From the NCBI RefSeq assembly GCF_937958975.1, contig NZ_CALGRE010000054.1, positions 1 through 64,000 of the forward strand: a stretch of 64,000 nt of DNA. The letters are read 5' to 3'. Positions 7,672 through 16,249 of the stretch are shown here, piece after piece. The DNA comes from an uncultured Eubacterium sp. (lineage in GTDB: Bacteria; Bacillota; Clostridia; Lachnospirales; Lachnospiraceae). The position numbers and the translations under genes are program-made. The notes beneath the pieces are model-generated. The model saw only the letters and a program-made list of their open reading frames with translations, did not search any database and was not told the DNA's origin. Within the stretch, counting starts at the first letter, position 1. Each line of letters starts with the position of its first letter.

Positions 7672-8664
7672 CTAAATAAATTCACCCTGAGTTATTTTAT
7701 CCGCAATGATTTTTTGAAAAATCTCAGGGACTTGTGCTGTTATTGTTTTTCCAGAGAGAGAATCACATCCCTTATCCATTTCGGGAAAACTGATTTTCCA
7801 GGAATGAAGTAACTGGTATTTCAATCCATAATGTTCTTTATAATATTGATTTATTTCTCTGTTTCCATATTTAAAATCCCCAATGACAGGATGTTGCAGG
7901 GAAGCCAGATGCGCACGAATCTGATGTGCCCTTCCCGTAAGCAGCTTTACTTTTAATAAGGTTACCTTTTCTCCAAATCCCAATGGTTCATATTCTGTTT
8001 CAATCAACTGTCCATCTTTATTTTCATTTTTTGATATAAATACTTTGTTTGATTTTTTATCTTTAACCAAATATCCTTTTACCTTTTCTTTCTGTCTTAC
8101 TTTCCCGGAAACAATCGTAAGGTAATATTTATCCATCGTTCGATTTTGAAACATGTCCGACATAACCTGTAACCCAAGCAGTGACTTTCCGGCGACAATC
8201 AGACCGCTTGTATTTCTGTCCAACCGGTTACATACACCGGGCATAAATGTTTTTAACTGTTCCTTACTCAATTGGTTTGATTTTAACAGATATGAAATAA
8301 TATATTCATTGACTGAGATATCATTTTTTTCAGCCTTTTGGCTCAACATTCCGGCCTCTTTATTGATGATAATTACATTTTCATCCTCATATACGATATT
8401 TAGCTTATCTATCTCTATCTGTTCTAATATTTGTTGTTCACATTCTCCCCTAAACTTTTTAATGGTTTCATCGGACATAAATATCTTTACAGTGTCACCC
8501 ACATTTAATTTATCTTTTCCATCGGATTTTGCACCATTTAAAAGAATATTTTTCTTTCGTAACATTTTATATATAAATCCTGAGGAGGCCTCTTTAAAAT
8601 ATTTGAATAAAAACTTATCAAATCTCTGTCCTGCCTCATTGTTGTTTATGACAATTTCCTGCAT
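7672..8664 (-). CDS. RluA-family 23S rRNA pseudouridine synthase
   Basis: The 330-residue protein has an S4 RNA-binding domain (~1-75) and an RluA/RluD-type catalytic domain. The active-site loop reads NRLDRNTSGLIV, with the catalytic Asp, where most relatives have HRLDxxTSG. LLTGRAHQIRAHLA is the second hallmark. It would isomerise uridines in large-subunit rRNA; which positions cannot be told. It lies just upstream of recU. Confidence 0.9.
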   Translation of the reverse strand: MQEIVINNNEAGQRFDKFLFKYFKEASSGFIYKMLRKKNILLNGAKSDGKDKLNVGDTVKIFMSDETIKKFRGECEQQILEQIEIDKLNIVYEDENVIIINKEAGMLSQKAEKNDISVNEYIISYLLKSNQLSKEQLKTFMPGVCNRLDRNTSGLIVAGKSLLGLQVMSDMFQNRTMDKYYLTIVSGKVRQKEKVKGYLVKDKKSNKVFISKNENKDGQLIETEYEPLGFGEKVTLLKVKLLTGRAHQIRAHLASLQHPVIGDFKYGNREINQYYKEHYGLKYQLLHSWKISFPEMDKGCDSLSGKTITAQVPEIFQKIIADKITQGEFI

Positions 8665-8709
8665 ATATCAAATCCATGCCTTCTTAATATTATTCCTACA
8701 TCTTTTATA

Positions 8710-9408
8710 CTATTTCAAACTTTGAATTTCATCCGTTGTGAGTCTTCTGTATTCTCCTGACTTTAATTGCTCATCTAAAACAAGAGCTCCCATCGCAATA
8801 CGCTTTAGATAGGTTACTGTTAATCCGATTGCCGCAAACATCCTTTTGACCTGATGATATTTTCCTTCGGTAATTGTAATATAAGCTTTATTTTTCTCTT
8901 CACCGATTATCTCAAGCTTCGCAGGTTTGGTCAGATTTTTTTCACCAATATCTAATCCCTCCTGAAATAACTCTATATCAGATGCAATCAGGCTTCCATT
9001 CAACTCCACATAATATTTTTTATCTACATGTTTTGTGGGAGAGAGCAAATTGTGTGACAGTTCACCGTCATTGGTAATTAAGAGCAGACCCTCGGTATCC
9101 TTATCCAGTCTTCCCACGGGAAATAATCCTTTTTTAGGTCTTACATTCAGTAAATCTATGACTGTTTTATTTACATTATCACTGACAGCCGACACAACTC
9201 CCGCCGGCTTATTTAACATATAATAATAAAATTTTTGATACTCTAAATTTACTCCGTCAAAATTTATTGTATCTTTCCTTTCATCTATTTGCACATCCGG
9301 TTTGTTGACAATTTTACCATTCAAAATCACTTTATTTTGTTTTATCATTTCTTTCACCTGACTTCGTGAACCAATTTCAAGTGTTACAAGATATTTGTCT
9401 AATCGCAT
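8710..9408 (-). CDS. RsuA/RluB-family pseudouridine synthase
   Basis: The 232-residue protein has an N-terminal S4 domain (MRLDKYLVTLEIGSRSQVKE) and the RsuA-family catalytic motif PVGRLDKDTEGLLLITNDG. KYHQVKRMFAAIG is also typical. Small size and motif order favour RsuA (16S position 516) over RluB/RluF, but the target is not certain. A GTG at 9420 is also in frame; ATG 9408 fits the conserved N-terminus better although its ribosome binding site is weak. Confidence 0.87.
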   Translation of the reverse strand: MRLDKYLVTLEIGSRSQVKEMIKQNKVILNGKIVNKPDVQIDERKDTINFDGVNLEYQKFYYYMLNKPAGVVSAVSDNVNKTVIDLLNVRPKKGLFPVGRLDKDTEGLLLITNDGELSHNLLSPTKHVDKKYYVELNGSLIASDIELFQEGLDIGEKNLTKPAKLEIIGEEKNKAYITITEGKYHQVKRMFAAIGLTVTYLKRIAMGALVLDEQLKSGEYRRLTTDEIQSLK

Positions 9409-9444
9409 AAAATTTCTCACAATCCTTATGAAATAAGCTACTAT

Positions 9445-9879
9445 CTAAGCATTTACCTGTCTATATAAATCTTCAATAATATCTTTTTGTTCCCTTGTCA
9501 ATTTTACTTTGGGAGAGTTGTCGTCACATGTATTTTGGTTTTCTACAATTAAAACAGTGGAGTTCTTTTCCGGTGTATGTGTATGAAATGTGCCTTTTTT
9601 TACATTATATAATTTTAATGGTTCTAACTTAACTGCCTCAATTTCTCCAATTGTATCACCTTGTCCACCCAAAAATAATGTAAAATCACCTTCCAGTAAA
9701 ATAAATACTTCATCCGATTCATCGTGTTTTTGCATATCTTTCAACTTATCAACTTCCAATTCTTCACAATATCTGAGTTCGGCGACCCTCCAACTCTCAT
9801 AATCAATAAGAGGTAAATATCCTTCCCCGCTAAAACTGGAAACCTCTAAATTGTTATCACAAAAAAACTCTTTTTTCAT
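9445..9879 (-). CDS. Cupin-domain protein of unknown function
   Basis: The 144-residue protein has a single small beta-barrel of the cupin type (DEVFILLEGDFTLFLGG, EPLKLYNVKKGTFHTHTPE). The usual cupin histidines are only partly kept: KHDESDEVF at the first motif and THTPEKNS at the second. The ATG at 9879 (MKKEFF) follows AAAGG; an upstream in-frame start at 9918 is less likely. It may bind a small molecule or sugar acid, but the sequence does not say which. Confidence 0.75.
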   Translation of the reverse strand: MKKEFFCDNNLEVSSFSGEGYLPLIDYESWRVAELRYCEELEVDKLKDMQKHDESDEVFILLEGDFTLFLGGQGDTIGEIEAVKLEPLKLYNVKKGTFHTHTPEKNSTVLIVENQNTCDDNSPKVKLTREQKDIIEDLYRQVNA

Positions 9880-9974
9880 TATGTACCCAACCTTTCTTAT
9901 TTCTAAAATGTAATTCAAAGGTTGAAAGAGTAATTTTTATATTACATTACTTCTTTCAACCTCACTATATCTGC

Positions 9975-10346
9975 CTAAATTTCAGCAATCACTTCTACTT
10001 CACAGAGTACATTTTTAGGAAGGGTTTTTACTGCGACACAGCTTCTCGCCGGCTTTCCCGTAAAATATTTTCCATAGACTTCATTAAACGTGGCAAAATC
10101 ATTCATATCTGCCAAAAAGCACACGGTCTTTACCGTATTTTCATATGTAATACCCGCCTCATCAAGAATTGCACCCAGATTTTTCATAACCTGCTCTGCC
10201 TGCTCTGTAATCGTTTCCCCAACAATTTCTCCTGTCGCCGGGTCTAATGCAATCTGTCCAGATGTAAATAATAAATTTCCTGTCATAACAGCCTGTGAAT
10301 ATGGTCCGATTGCTGCCGGTGCTTTCTCTGTACTAATTTTTTTCAT
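9975..10346 (-). CDS. ridA: RidA family enamine/imine deaminase
   Basis: The 123-residue protein is a clear RidA (YjgF/YER057c/UK114) member with APAAIGPYSQA, SGQIALDPATGE and the late Arg motif KPARSCVAVKTLP. RidA hydrolyses reactive 2-aminoacrylate released by PLP enzymes. The catalytic-pocket arginine (PARS) and final glutamate (CEVEVIAEI) are present. It sits alone between a cupin gene and an M23 gene. Confidence 0.95.
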   Translation of the reverse strand: MKKISTEKAPAAIGPYSQAVMTGNLLFTSGQIALDPATGEIVGETITEQAEQVMKNLGAILDEAGITYENTVKTVCFLADMNDFATFNEVYGKYFTGKPARSCVAVKTLPKNVLCEVEVIAEI

Positions 10347-10416
10347 GATAATTACCTTCTTTCTTTAAACTCTTTTACATTTTACACTTTAACTTTCGTT
10401 ATTACAAGCCAAAGAG

Positions 10417-11256
10417 TTAATAATTGGCAATTATAAGCGAATCTTCTAAGTACTTTAATACAGAATAAGGATTTACACTTAATTCTTTATAATTCTCTGT
10501 TTCTACATAGATTCCAAAATGTAAATGAACAGCAAAATTACCGGTTGTGCCTTCTATTTTACCATATCCTGTGTCACCCATGTAACCTAATAGCGTGCCT
10601 GCTTTGATTTTGTCCCCTTTTTTTATCTCTCCATAAGAACTTAAATGTGCATAGTAAAAATACCCTCCGGAATCACTCCTAATTCCTACTCGGTATCCTC
10701 CTTTTTCCAACCAGCCCATATTTTCAACTACCCCATCCGTAACACTTACAATAGGATAAAAACCGCTCACATTATTTTCTGCCATAATATCTATACCTTC
10801 ATGCTGATACTTTCCGTTATAATTTCTGTCAGCGCCATAAGAATTGTCAAATCCCACCCAATATTGCGATTTGGAGCTTTTTGCGACCGGAAAAAATTTA
10901 ATGTCATCATATATTGCTGCCATGACTTTTAATGAATTACTGTATTCTTTTGGGTACAATGTCCGATATTCTTTTTTTACTTCACGGAACATTTTACCGG
11001 ATAAGGTTATTTTATTCAGGCAGCAATCATGGAATAAATAATTTGTATGCAAGACTTCTGAAATGTTACAATCATTTTTCTTTGCAATTTCCGATGCTTT
11101 CACAATTGCTTTTTGAGATATATTGTTATTCCGAAACAAATCTGTCTCTTCAATATTGCTTGGAATATAGAAACAGGATGTAATCATAATACCTGTCAAA
11201 TGTACACATATAATAGATAATAATAGTATAAGAAAAACATAATAAGATTTTTTCAT
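10417..11256 (-). CDS. Membrane-anchored M23 metallopeptidase
   Basis: The 279-residue protein begins with a single N-terminal membrane segment (~4-30) and ends in a LytM/M23 domain. The zinc motifs are HEGID (HxxxD) and HLHFGIY (HxH), with GYMGDTGYG between them, so it should be an active peptidoglycan endopeptidase outside the membrane. SpoIIQ-like sporulation proteins share this layout, but nothing here proves that role. The start is uncertain: ATG 11271 and ATG 11256 are both possible and neither has a good ribosome binding site. A perfect inverted repeat covers the start region. Confidence 0.85.
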   Translation of the reverse strand: MKKSYYVFLILLLSIICVHLTGIMITSCFYIPSNIEETDLFRNNNISQKAIVKASEIAKKNDCNISEVLHTNYLFHDCCLNKITLSGKMFREVKKEYRTLYPKEYSNSLKVMAAIYDDIKFFPVAKSSKSQYWVGFDNSYGADRNYNGKYQHEGIDIMAENNVSGFYPIVSVTDGVVENMGWLEKGGYRVGIRSDSGGYFYYAHLSSYGEIKKGDKIKAGTLLGYMGDTGYGKIEGTTGNFAVHLHFGIYVETENYKELSVNPYSVLKYLEDSLIIANY

Positions 11257-11260
11257 AATA

Positions 11261-11298
11261 ATTGGCAACATACATTTTGTATAAAATATATGTTGCCA
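11261..11298. repeat. Perfect 11-bp inverted repeat at the M23 gene start
   Basis: TTGGCAACATA (11261-11271) and TATGTTGCCAA (11288-11298) are exact inverse copies around a 16-base AT-rich loop. The hairpin ends 4 bases before ATG 11256. There is no T-run after it on the minus strand, so it is more likely an operator or translation-control hairpin than a terminator. Confidence 0.7.
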
Positions 11299-11314
11299 AA
11301 ATAAAAACTATTCT

Positions 11315-13240
11315 TTATTCACTTGCACTACTTCCTGTCTGCAATCTATAATATGTTCCTTTTGCATCCATCAACTCATCATGACTTCCACGTTCAATTA
11401 TTCTACCCTGTTCCAAAACCATGATACAGTCACTATTTTTTATAGTAGAAAGTCTATGAGCAATTACAAATGTAGTACGTCCTTTCATTAACGCATCCAT
11501 TCCTTCCTGGACGATTCGCTCTGTTCTTGTGTCAATAGAAGAAGTTGCCTCATCAAGAATCAATGCCGGCGGATTCGCCACAGCAGCCCTTGCTATTGCA
11601 AGTAATTGTCTTTGACCTTGAGATAGATTTCCACCATCCCCTTTGAGCATTGTATGATATCCATCAGGAAGCCTTCGAATAAAACTATCAGCATTTGCAA
11701 GTTTTGCAGCCGCAATCACCTCGTCGTCTGTTGCCTCTAAATTACCATATCTGATATTTTCCATGACAGTTGCCGTAAATAAATGAGTATCCTGTAAAAC
11801 AATTCCCAGAGACCGCCGTAAATCTGCTTTTTTAATTTTATTAATATTGATACCATCATATCTGATTTTTCCATCCTGTATATCATAAAATCTGTTAATC
11901 AGGTTGGTAATGGTAGTTTTCCCTGCGCCTGTGGAACCTACAAAAGCAAGTTTTTGTCCCGGGTCTGCATATAATTTCACATCATGCAATACAATCTTTT
12001 CATCATTGTATCCAAAATCTACGCCATCAAATACAATCTCACCCTTCATCTCAGTATATGTTGTAGTATCATCATCTTTATGATAATGCTTCCAGGCCCA
12101 CATACCTGTTCTCTCCGAACACTCTACAATATTTCCATGTTCCTTTTTAGCTCTGACAAGAGTGACATATCCATTATCTACTTCCTCGTTTTCATCTAAT
12201 AACTTAAATATTCTGTCAGCACCTGCGAGCGCCATTACAATACTATTCATCTGCATTGTAATTTGGTTAATTGGCTGTGCAAATTGTTTGTTATAAGTTA
12301 AAAAACTAATTAACGCACCCGGTGTCATTGTAAATCCTAAAATACCGTTTATCGCAATAATTGCTCCAACACAGGCACAAATTACATAACTGACATTTGT
12401 AAGCTGTGCGTTACAAGGTCCCATAATATTGGCAAATTTATTGGCATTATTTGCCGATTCACACAATTTATCATTTAATTCATTAAATTCATCGATAGCC
12501 TGCTGTTCATGGCAGAATACTTTTACAACCTTCTGACCACCCATCATTTCTTCGATATATCCGTTGACCATACCTAAATCTCTTTGCTGTGATAAGAAAT
12601 ATCTTCCGGATAAAGAAGTTAGAGTTTTTGAGCCGAATATAATTACTCCTATCATAACAAGCGAAATAACCGTAAGAGGTATACTGAGTGCAAACATACA
12701 TCCGAGTACAGATACAACGGTAATAATACTATTAAGCATCTGTGGAACAGCCTGGCTGATTAATTGTCTCAGTGTATCAATGTCATTTGTATACATTGAC
12801 ATAATATCACCATGCGAATGTGTATCAAAATATTTAACCGGGAGTCCCTGCATATGGTCAAACATAGCATCTCTCAAACGTTTTAGTGTTCCCTGAGTCA
12901 CAAATACCATCAATTCTGCCTGAACCAATGCAGCCACAATACCGATTCCATAAAATACTGCCACTCTTGCCATTGCGCCAAGCAATGGAGAAAAATCCGT
13001 GCTTCCATTCTTTACCATTGGCAAAATATACTGATCTACCAGTGCCTTCATAAACCATGTACCCTGTACATTGGCAAAAACACTTCCAACAATACACAGT
13101 ACAACAATAATAAGATGAGGAGCATAATATTTACCTACAAATCTCATAATCTGTCCTAATATTTTAAATGGATGTTCAATTTTCTGGCCCGGTCCCATAT
13201 TTCTTCTGCCCGGTCCCTTAATAACTTTTGATTCTGCCAT
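11315..13240 (-). CDS. ABC exporter half-transporter, catalytically canonical subunit
   Basis: The 641-residue protein has a ~30-residue N-terminal extension, six membrane helices and an ATPase domain. Walker A is GSTGAGKTT, Walker B LILDEATSSID with the catalytic Glu, and the H-loop is IAHRLSTI. The signature is the non-standard LSQGQ. A roughly 60-residue insert (~350-410) lies between the membrane and ATPase domains. Its start overlaps the stop of the partner gene as TAATG. Together they should form a TM287/288- or BmrCD-type heterodimeric drug or lipid exporter. Confidence 0.93.
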   Translation of the reverse strand: MAESKVIKGPGRRNMGPGQKIEHPFKILGQIMRFVGKYYAPHLIIVVLCIVGSVFANVQGTWFMKALVDQYILPMVKNGSTDFSPLLGAMARVAVFYGIGIVAALVQAELMVFVTQGTLKRLRDAMFDHMQGLPVKYFDTHSHGDIMSMYTNDIDTLRQLISQAVPQMLNSIITVVSVLGCMFALSIPLTVISLVMIGVIIFGSKTLTSLSGRYFLSQQRDLGMVNGYIEEMMGGQKVVKVFCHEQQAIDEFNELNDKLCESANNANKFANIMGPCNAQLTNVSYVICACVGAIIAINGILGFTMTPGALISFLTYNKQFAQPINQITMQMNSIVMALAGADRIFKLLDENEEVDNGYVTLVRAKKEHGNIVECSERTGMWAWKHYHKDDDTTTYTEMKGEIVFDGVDFGYNDEKIVLHDVKLYADPGQKLAFVGSTGAGKTTITNLINRFYDIQDGKIRYDGININKIKKADLRRSLGIVLQDTHLFTATVMENIRYGNLEATDDEVIAAAKLANADSFIRRLPDGYHTMLKGDGGNLSQGQRQLLAIARAAVANPPALILDEATSSIDTRTERIVQEGMDALMKGRTTFVIAHRLSTIKNSDCIMVLEQGRIIERGSHDELMDAKGTYYRLQTGSSASE

Positions 13241-15030
13241 TATGCCTCACCTCCCTCTCTGTCAAAATCAGCATTATCATTTGTCTGCTGTGAATATACT
13301 TCTCTGTAAATCTCATTATTTTCCAGAAGTTCTTCATGAGTACCTATACCATCTATCTTACCATCATCCAAAACAATAATTCGGTCTGCATCCATAATAC
13401 TGGAAATTCTTTGCGCAATAATAATCTTTGTCGTATCGGGAATTTCCTCTCTAAATGCTTTTCTGATTTTGCTATCCGTGAGAGTATCAACTGCACTGGT
13501 GCTATCATCTAAAATAAGAATTTTAGGTTTTTTCAATAATGCTCTCGCAATACATAATCTCTGTTTTTGTCCACCAGAAACATTCGCACCACCCTGCTCA
13601 ATATGTGTATTATATTTATCGGGCATCTGTTCGATAAATTCATCGGCGCATGCTAATTTACATGCTCTGATACATTCCTCCTCCGAAGCATTAGAATCCC
13701 CCCAGCGGAGATTTTCAAGAATGCTTCCTGAAAACAGAACGTTTTTCTGCAATACCACACTCACTTCTTTTCTTAGCGTATCCAGGTCGTAAGTTTTCAC
13801 ATCTTTGCCACCTACAAGAAGATAACTTTCCGTTTCTTCATCTTTTGGCGGTTCAATATCATACAATCTGCTTATAAGATTCACAAAGCTGGATTTTGCG
13901 CTGCCCGTTCCTCCCATAATACCGATGGTCTCACCGGATTTGATATGAATATTAATATTTTCCAGCACCGGTTTCTCACTCGTCCTGTTATATCTGAAAT
14001 TAACATTTTTAAAAGTAATACTTCCGTCAGGAACATTATAATCTGGATTTTCAGGATTTACGATGTCAGCCTTTTCTTCCAATACCTCCGCAATACGTTT
14101 ACCACTGGATAAACACATTGTAATCATTACAAAGACCATAGATAACATCATAAGGCTCATCAGAATATTCATACAATATGCGAGAAGTGACGTAAGATTA
14201 CCTGTCGTCAAGCCCGGCGCCATATTTCCACCTGCAACAATTGCCTGTGCGCTGAGCCAGCTGATTAACAGTATACATGTATATACTGTAGTCATCATTA
14301 TCGGTGCATTTAAAGATACAATGCCCTCTGCCTTGATAAACATTTTATAGACATTATAACTTGCCTTACCGAATTTCCCTCTCTCATAATCTTCTCTCAC
14401 ATAAGCCTTAACCACACGCATAGCGGTGACATTCTCCTGAACGCTCTCATTCAATGCATCGTATTTTTTGAATACCTGACTAAAATATTTGTACGCCTTT
14501 GTTGTAATCAAAGCAAGTATCATTCCTAATATAATAACCGCAATCAGATATATACTTGCCATTTTCGGCGAAACAGTAAACGCCATAATCATCGCGACAA
14601 GCAAACTAAATGGTGCTCTTACAGCCATTCTCAATATCATCTGATAAGCATTCTGCATATTTGTAACATCTGTAGTCAGTCTTGTGACCAGACCTGCGGT
14701 ACTGAACTTATCAATATTTGAGAAACTGAATGTCTGTATATTTTGAAACATCGCTTTTCTCAAGTTTTTTGCAAATCCCGTAGAAGCTTTTGCTCCAAAA
14801 ACGCCGCCGCCAATTCCTGCCACTAATCCTGCAACTGCGAGAAATAGCATAATAGCTGCAGTAATATAAATTTTTTTCAAATCACCTGTTCCAATAGAGT
14901 CAATAATAACAGCCATTAAAAGCGGTATAAAGTTTTCCACAATCACTTCCGCTAACATACACAAAGGTGTTAATATGGATGGACCACTAAACTCTTTAAT
15001 CTGTTTTCCTAAAGTTTTAATCATTTTCAT
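13240..15030 (-). CDS. ABC exporter half-transporter, degenerate-site subunit
   Basis: The 596-residue partner has six membrane helices and an ATPase domain whose own catalytic residues are altered: Walker A GGTGSAKSS (Ala for Gly), Walker B ILILDDSTSAVD (Asp for the catalytic Glu) and H-loop IIAQRISSI (Gln for His). Its signature VSGGQ is canonical. This is the expected asymmetry of heterodimeric exporters, where this subunit's Walker motifs pair with the partner's LSQGQ in the non-hydrolysing site. It lies between marR (14-base overlap) and the second subunit. Confidence 0.93.
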   Translation of the reverse strand: MKMIKTLGKQIKEFSGPSILTPLCMLAEVIVENFIPLLMAVIIDSIGTGDLKKIYITAAIMLFLAVAGLVAGIGGGVFGAKASTGFAKNLRKAMFQNIQTFSFSNIDKFSTAGLVTRLTTDVTNMQNAYQMILRMAVRAPFSLLVAMIMAFTVSPKMASIYLIAVIILGMILALITTKAYKYFSQVFKKYDALNESVQENVTAMRVVKAYVREDYERGKFGKASYNVYKMFIKAEGIVSLNAPIMMTTVYTCILLISWLSAQAIVAGGNMAPGLTTGNLTSLLAYCMNILMSLMMLSMVFVMITMCLSSGKRIAEVLEEKADIVNPENPDYNVPDGSITFKNVNFRYNRTSEKPVLENINIHIKSGETIGIMGGTGSAKSSFVNLISRLYDIEPPKDEETESYLLVGGKDVKTYDLDTLRKEVSVVLQKNVLFSGSILENLRWGDSNASEEECIRACKLACADEFIEQMPDKYNTHIEQGGANVSGGQKQRLCIARALLKKPKILILDDSTSAVDTLTDSKIRKAFREEIPDTTKIIIAQRISSIMDADRIIVLDDGKIDGIGTHEELLENNEIYREVYSQQTNDNADFDREGGEA

Positions 15031-15511
15031 GTCTCCTTTCCAGTTGTTTTATATCTTTATTAAAACATTTTATATCTTTTTCTGATATCTCAGTACCATT
15101 GATTAAATTATAATAAATTCTATCTAAATATCCCTCTAAGGCATTAACCTCTTTTTGTGAAAACCCTTCTATTAAAATTGATTCTGTCTCATTCCTCTGT
15201 CTATCGAGAATTTCCTTTATCTCTATGGCTTTATTTGTTAGAAAAATATTTTTAAATTTTTTATTGTACTCATCTACAACAATTTCAATTAATTCTTTTT
15301 CTTTTAACCTATTCAAAATCCCTGCCATCGTAGAATGTTTGACACCAAAACTTTCGGATAACTGCTTTTGTGTCACTTTACTCTGACTGTGATATAAATA
15401 AAGCAGGACATGCATCTGAGCAATTGTAATATCCAGCTGTTCTAAATTTTTATCCATACGAAGTTTGAACAATTGATTAATCAGTTTTAATTTATGTCCA
15501 AAATATTCCAT
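15017..15511 (-). CDS. MarR-family transcriptional regulator
   Basis: The 164-residue protein has the MarR winged helix (VTQKQLSESFGVKHSTMAGI recognition region, followed by KELIEIVVDEYNKKFKNIFLT wing). It is the first gene of a three-gene operon with the ABC exporter and overlaps the next gene by 14 bases. A 14-bp perfect palindrome lies at the predicted transcription start, so it probably represses its own operon and responds to an exported compound. Confidence 0.9.
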   Translation of the reverse strand: MEYFGHKLKLINQLFKLRMDKNLEQLDITIAQMHVLLYLYHSQSKVTQKQLSESFGVKHSTMAGILNRLKEKELIEIVVDEYNKKFKNIFLTNKAIEIKEILDRQRNETESILIEGFSQKEVNALEGYLDRIYYNLINGTEISEKDIKCFNKDIKQLERRHEND

Positions 15512-15548
15512 AACGTTCCTCCATAATATACAAAAAGAGTTATAATAT

Positions 15549-15591
15549 GTAGCATGCTACACATCATAACTCTTTTAAATTTTATAGTCAA
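15549..15591 (-). promoter_or_regulatory. Promoter and palindromic operator of the marR-ABC operon
   Basis: On the minus strand TTGACT (15586-15591) and TATGAT (15563-15568) are 17 bases apart. The palindrome TGTAGCATGCTACA (15549-15562) starts right after the -10 and covers the start point. It is nested in a wider inverted repeat (AAAGAGTTAT / ATAACTCTTT, about 15535-15575) ending in T's, which could also stop transcription coming from coaE. Confidence 0.75.
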
Positions 15592-15633
15592 CACAAATAA
15601 AATTTGTTCACAAAGTTTTAACATTTTTTGTAA

Positions 15634-16224
15634 TTATACATGAAATGAACACCCCTCTTTATTCATGGCGAAATCTACCTGCTCCTGTGTTCTTTCTACA
15701 CTTCCTGTATTATCAATATACTCATCCGCAAAAAAATTATATTCTTCCTCAGAAGGCTGACTGTTTATAATATCGATTGCTTTTTGTCTTGAATATCCTC
15801 TGTACTCCATCAAACGGTGGATTCTCACTTCTTTTTCACAATAAACATACCATAACTCATCACATTTTTTTTCAATTCCTGAACCAATCAATAATGCAGA
15901 CTCCACTATAATCAGCTTTTTCGAATTATTTTCTATTCGCTGTTGAATTTCTGCTACCGTTCCCGGATGGGTAATTCGATTTAAAATTTGTAACTTTTCT
16001 TTATCCTGAAAAACAATTTGTGCTAATTTATCCCTATCTATACTACCGTTTCTATCAACTTCCGGGAATACTCTCAAAACTTTTTCACAAACACTATGCC
16101 CTTTTGACATAATTTCTTTTGCAATCAAATCTGATTGAATAATCAACGCATCATACTTTTTTTGCAAATAATCCAATACCGTTGATTTTCCACTTCCTAC
16201 GCCCCCCATAATTCCAATCACCAT
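15634..16224 (-). CDS. coaE: Dephospho-CoA kinase
   Basis: The 196-residue P-loop kinase performs the last step of coenzyme A synthesis. GIMGGVGSGKSTV is the P-loop, followed by the family stretches LIIQSDLIAKEIM, ITHPGTVAEI and VESALLIGSGIEKKCDELWYV. AGGAG precedes the ATG by 7 bases. It follows polA by 25 bases; the polA-coaE pairing is common in Firmicutes. Confidence 0.95.
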   Translation of the reverse strand: MVIGIMGGVGSGKSTVLDYLQKKYDALIIQSDLIAKEIMSKGHSVCEKVLRVFPEVDRNGSIDRDKLAQIVFQDKEKLQILNRITHPGTVAEIQQRIENNSKKLIIVESALLIGSGIEKKCDELWYVYCEKEVRIHRLMEYRGYSRQKAIDIINSQPSEEEYNFFADEYIDNTGSVERTQEQVDFAMNKEGCSFHV

Positions 16225-16249
16225 AAACCGTCTCCTAACGCTTCAATTA

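Noticed and set aside
8153..8725. 190-codon plus-strand frame across the RluA-family gene
   Set aside because: Hydrophobic, Ser/Phe-rich translation typical of antisense in AT-rich genes; the minus-strand gene has clear motifs.
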